Below, piece after piece: positions 60,468 through 64,000 of a DNA stretch of 64,000 bases. The notes beneath the pieces were generated by a model. The model was not told where the DNA came from and did no database searches. It saw only the letters and a list, made by a program, of their open reading frames with translations. The stretch is from the NCBI RefSeq assembly GCF_030035675.1, contig NC_084482.1, positions 225,537,943-225,601,942 of the forward strand, given 5' to 3'. A program made the translations under genes and the position numbers. The stretch's first letter is position 1. The number at the start of each line of letters is the position of its first letter. This stretch comes from Rhineura floridana. Its lineage: Eukaryota; Chordata; Lepidosauria; Squamata; Rhineuridae.

Positions 60468-61850
60468 ATGAAGAAAATTAAAAAAGAACACAAACTCTGG
60501 CAAAAGAAATGCAAGAAGACAATAAGGGATGCTAAAAAAGAATTTGAGGAGCACATTGCTAAGAACATAAAAACCAACAACAAAAAATTCTATAACTACA
60601 TTCAAAGCAGGAGACCATCTAGGGAGACGATTGGACCCTTGGATGATAAGGGAGTCAAAGGTGTACTAAAGAACGATAAGGAGATTGCAGAGAAGCTAAA
60701 TGAATTCTTTGCATCTGTCTTCACAGTGGAAGATATAGGGCAGATCCCTGAACCTGAACTAACATTTGCAGGAAGGGATTCTGAGGAACTGAGACAAATA
60801 GTGGTAACGAGAGAGGAAGTTCTAAGCTTAATGGACAATATAAAAACTGACAAATCACCGGGCCCGGATGGCATCCACCCAAGAGTTCTCAAAGAACTCA
60901 AATGTGAAATTGCTGATCTGCTAACTAAAATATGTAACTTGTCCCTTGGGTCCTCCTCCGTGCCTGAGGACTGGAAAGTGGCAAATGTAACGCCCATCTT
61001 CAAAAAGGGATCCAGAGGGGATCCCGGAAATTACAGGCCAGTTAGCTTAACTTCTGTCCCTGGAAAACTGGTAGATAGTATTATTAAAGCTAGATTAACT
61101 AAGCACATAGAAGAACAAGCCTTGCTGAAGCAGAGCCAGCATGGCTTCTGGAAGGGAAGGTCCTGTCTCAGTAACCTATTAGAATTCTTTGAGAGTGTCA
61201 ACAAGCATATAGATAGAGGTGATCCAGTGGACATAGTGTACTTAGACTTTCAAAAAGCGTTTGACAAGGTACCTCACCAAAGGCTTCTGAGGAAGCTTAG
61301 CAGTCATGGAATAAGAGGAGAGGTCCTCTTGTGGATAAGGAATTGGTTAAGAAGCAGAAAGCAGAGAGTAGGAATAAACGGACAGTTCTCCCAATGGAGG
61401 GCTGTAGAACGTGGAGTCCCTCAAGGATCGGTATTGGGACCTGTACTTTTCAACTTGTTCATTAATGACCTAGAATTAGGAGTGAGCAGTGAAGTGGCCA
61501 AGTTTGCTGATGACACTAAATTGTTCAGGGTTGTTAAAACAAAAAGGGATTGCGAAGAGCTCCAAAAAGACCTCTCCAAACTGAGTGAATGGGTGGAAAA
61601 ATGGCAAATGCAATTCAATACAAACAAGTGTAAAATGATGCATATTGGAGCAAAAAATCTGAATTTCACATATACGCTCATGGGGTCTGAACTGGCGGTG
61701 ACCGACCAGGAGAGAGACCTCGGGGTTGTAGTGGACAGCACGATGAAAATGTCGACCCAGTGTGCGGCAGCTGTGAAAAAGGCAAATTCCATGCTAGCGA
61801 TAATTAGGAAAGGTATTGAAACTAAAACAGCCGATATCATAATGCTGTAA
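60468..61850 (+). pseudogene. CR1 ORF2, reverse transcriptase part, broken
   Basis: 460 codons with YLDFQKAFDKVPHQRLLRKL, GVPQGSVLGP and KFADDTKLF. An extra T near 60478 shifts the frame from the upstream MPAWLTSKVKEALRGKKSS part. A stop replaces the codons that read MPLYKS in the other copy (here ML, then TAA at 61848-61850). The remaining C-terminal codons resume after the L1 derivative at 63738. Confidence 0.85.
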
Positions 61851-61891
61851 TATAAATCTATGGTGCGGCCGCATTTGGAATACTGTGTACA

Positions 61892-63722
61892 CACTTTCCC
61901 AGGAGGATGCCTCCGCCTGTGCAGCCTCTGAGACGGCTCCCGTCTTGGATGAAACTTTTTCAGTTTTAAATCCAGTCAGAAGGGTCTTTTTTGACTCGGG
62001 ATAATATCTTCCGGATAAGGAAGAAACGTGAGATTTCCCACACAGCTTTGTTGTGATTGTTGGAGACTGGAATTCGTCAGAATTGTCTGTGAAAGAAGGT
62101 CTTCCAACAGCTCGGACAGAGCGAGGATTTATAGCTAGCTCAGCTGAAAAAGTGACCCGTTTTTTTTTTAAGAAAATGGTTTAACAGGCAAGCATCGTCC
62201 TGTCTACGCTTATCACTTTCTTATCTACACAGCTAAAGAGATTTGTCAAGGAATCAGCAATTAAGAAAACCTGGGTGAGCCAAAACTTTCTTTTTTACTC
62301 ACAGAACTAAGGGGGAAGAAAATAAAAATAGCCTATCTTTTTTTTTTATTGCAAAAAGCTGACATGGAAAATAGCATTATTAAAGATTACAACGGATGAG
62401 GGTTTTCTTTTTGATTTATAAGACTTTGGTGTAATATATGTCTGGGACTATTTTGATCTATTTTTTTTTTTTGACGAATCTGCTCATTTTTTCTGCTACT
62501 AGTCTTTTGGACGCTGTGAACTAAAGCTGTTTTTGCACTTCTGGGCATATAAGAGATATGTCTAGAGTAAAGATTAACTCCTTTGTAACTGGATAAAGAA
62601 ATAAACAGCTCTTTGCTTGGGACACTGAAAATTGAAGGAGTTTTGTTACTTTGGCTTTAAGAATGACAATTAAGAAGATCATGGATGTACAAGAAGGGAC
62701 TTTATCTCTAGACATGTTTCAGAAAATAATGAATGGGATTAACTCAATAAAACAAGAACTGAGAAATGATCGTCAAGCGTGGAGAATTGAATTTGACGAA
62801 ATGAGACAGGAGCTGAAAGAAATTCAGGATTCTATGAGAAAGGAGAATAAAGACGGATTTGGAAAACCAAAAAAGGATGGAAGAGAAATTAAAGTCAAGA
62901 TTCAAACTATGGAGATTGGATTAAATATGGACATGGAAAAAGATTTGGATTTCCTGGCTGTGATGGATTCCGGAGACAAATATTACGGTTTGGAACTCAG
63001 CGCTGTCACTGAAGGAATTGAAGAAATTGGAGATAAAGATATTATCGGTTCAAAAAAATTCCTGGACTGGAAGGATTTGATGGAACTTGAAATGGAGAAA
63101 GCTAACAGAATTAATCCCTGTTTTGTGTCAATGGAAAAATCTTCAAGAGATGTGCGAGTGTATCATATAAAAAAGAGGAACAGAGATGCGGCTTTGCAAC
63201 AATACTTCAGTGATATGTTCGGAACTGATGGCAAGAAAATATCTGTGAAAAAGGAAATTCCTATCAGACTCTTATTATATGACTATGACAGCAAGATTAT
63301 TGGGTGCGTAAAGACGGAAGATGGAAAATGGAACCAATACGGATAATGGAAGAAGAGCGATTTGAAATTACTGGACTTAGTAGACTTGATGAGCGGGATT
63401 AATTGACATGTTTATCTAGAAAAAAAATTGATTGACATATATCTCAAGGATTGGAAACTTCTCTTTGACTTTTTGTGGAAGAATAAAATGATATGATGTT
63501 AATGAAATTTGTAACCAATTAAGATAACCGCTGGAGGAAGGTGATTTTATAATCTATAAGTTACAGGCTTGTTATATATTATAGACTTATAGCTGAACTA
63601 CGACAATTCGGAAGTCAATTTTTTTGTATTTTTTCTTCTTTTTATTGTATTAGTTATGGATTTGTATTTTTTTGTATTGTCTTGCTTTTGAAAATTTGAA
63701 TAAAAATTAATTGAAAAAAAAA
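61892..63722 (+). mobile_element. Short L1 derivative (ORF1 only, HAL1-like), complete, in the CR1 of unit C
   Basis: 1831 bp with target duplication GGAATACTGTGTACA (61877-61891 and 63723-63737) and an A tail. A 5' UTR of about 770 bp, ORF1 (62663-63346), about 70 bp, then KKLIDIYLKDWKLLFDFLWK (end of L1 ORF2) and a 3' UTR. No other ORF2 sequence is present. Its 5' UTR differs strongly from that at 52922, so the two represent different subfamilies with the same layout. Confidence 0.88.
62663..63346 (+). CDS. L1 ORF1p-like protein, intact
   Basis: 227 codons from ATG (MTIKKIMDVQEGTLSLDMFQ). A coiled-coil-like segment (about 20-80), an RRM-like part (YYGLELSAVTEGIEEIGDKD, about 110-150) and a C-terminal domain with RNRDAALQQYFSDMF and IPIRLLLYDYDSKI follow. 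It is about 90% similar to the truncated copy in the hAT and about half identical to 53700-54323. No stop. Confidence 0.8.
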   Translation: MTIKKIMDVQEGTLSLDMFQKIMNGINSIKQELRNDRQAWRIEFDEMRQELKEIQDSMRKENKDGFGKPKKDGREIKVKIQTMEIGLNMDMEKDLDFLAVMDSGDKYYGLELSAVTEGIEEIGDKDIIGSKKFLDWKDLMELEMEKANRINPCFVSMEKSSRDVRVYHIKKRNRDAALQQYFSDMFGTDGKKISVKKEIPIRLLLYDYDSKIIGCVKTEDGKWNQYG

Positions 63723-64000
63723 GGAATACTGTGTACAGTTCTAGTCACCTCATCTCAAAAAGGATATTATAGAGTTGGAAAAGGTTCAGAAGAGGGCAAC
63801 CAGAATGATCAAGGGGATGGAGCGACTCCCTTACGAGGAAAGGTTGCAGCATTTGGGGCTTTTTAGTTTAGAGAAAAGGCGGGTCAGAGGAGACATGATA
63901 GAAGTGTATAAAATTATGCATGGCATTGAGAAAGTGGATAGAGAAAAGTTCTTCTCCCTCTCTCATAATACTAGAACTCGTGGACATTCCAAGAAGCTGA

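Larger units (their letters stand above)
56381..64000. repeat. Tandem segmental duplication, unit C (partial)
   Basis: Third copy, followed for about 4 kb (CR1 scrap, MITE, KRAB exons, CpG island) until a CR1 insertion at about 60370. The rest of the window is that CR1 and an element nested in it, so the zinc-finger exon of unit C lies outside the window. Confidence 0.9.
60370..64000 (+). mobile_element. CR1 LINE, 5'-truncated, private to unit C (runs off the window)
   Basis: Plus-strand CR1 of the same type as in the hAT. It starts near a doubled AATTTTGT at about 60361-60376 and is split by a short L1 derivative at 61892-63722. The 3' end is beyond the window. Units A (about 4237) and B (about 34826) are uninterrupted. 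Confidence 0.9.

Overview
The window looks like squamate reptile (lizard or snake) nuclear DNA. It carries Bov-B LINE ends, tRNA-derived SINEs with a Bov-B tail, CR1 and L2 LINEs, hAT transposons, palindromic MITEs and a C2H2 zinc-finger cluster. Nothing looks prokaryotic. No tRNA, rRNA or CRISPR was seen. The species cannot be named from sequence alone.

The backbone is a head-to-tail segmental duplication. Unit A is 1-30833, unit B is 30834-56380 and unit C is 56381-64000 (cut by the window end). Each unit reads, left to right: CR1 endonuclease scrap, palindromic MITE, KRAB-A exon and short first coding exon (both minus strand), CpG island, tRNA-type SINE, MIR-like SINE, minus-strand zinc-finger terminal exon, a long inverted-repeat element, a second palindromic MITE, and a decayed LINE of unassigned clade. 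Without private insertions the unit is about 14.5-15 kb. Because the genes run on the minus strand, each one starts at the CpG island and KRAB exons of the unit to its right and ends at the zinc-finger exon of the unit to its left. The gene ending in A (6.5-9.3 kb) thus starts near 33 kb, and the gene ending in B (37.0-39.4 kb) starts near 58.6 kb. All three KRAB-A exons share a stop codon, and both zinc-finger exons share two stops upstream of a long open finger array (19 fingers in A, 12 in B). These are therefore probably decayed KRAB-ZNF genes, or genes reduced to finger-only products.

Each unit then gained its own insertions, and the other units show the empty sites. A has an L2 tail, a 2.1 kb L2, a 6.7 kb hAT-like element filled with other repeats, and a 6.9 kb BEL/Pao LTR fossil. 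B has a 9.1 kb hAT with a recognisable four-exon transposase gene, itself hit by a CR1 and a short L1 derivative, plus another short L1 derivative in the LINE. C has a CR1 that contains a third short L1 derivative.

The most interesting find is these three L1 derivatives. Each has an L1 ORF1 followed directly by the last codons of ORF2, a 3' UTR and a poly-A tail, and each is flanked by 14-15 bp target duplications. They look like a HAL1-like non-autonomous family.
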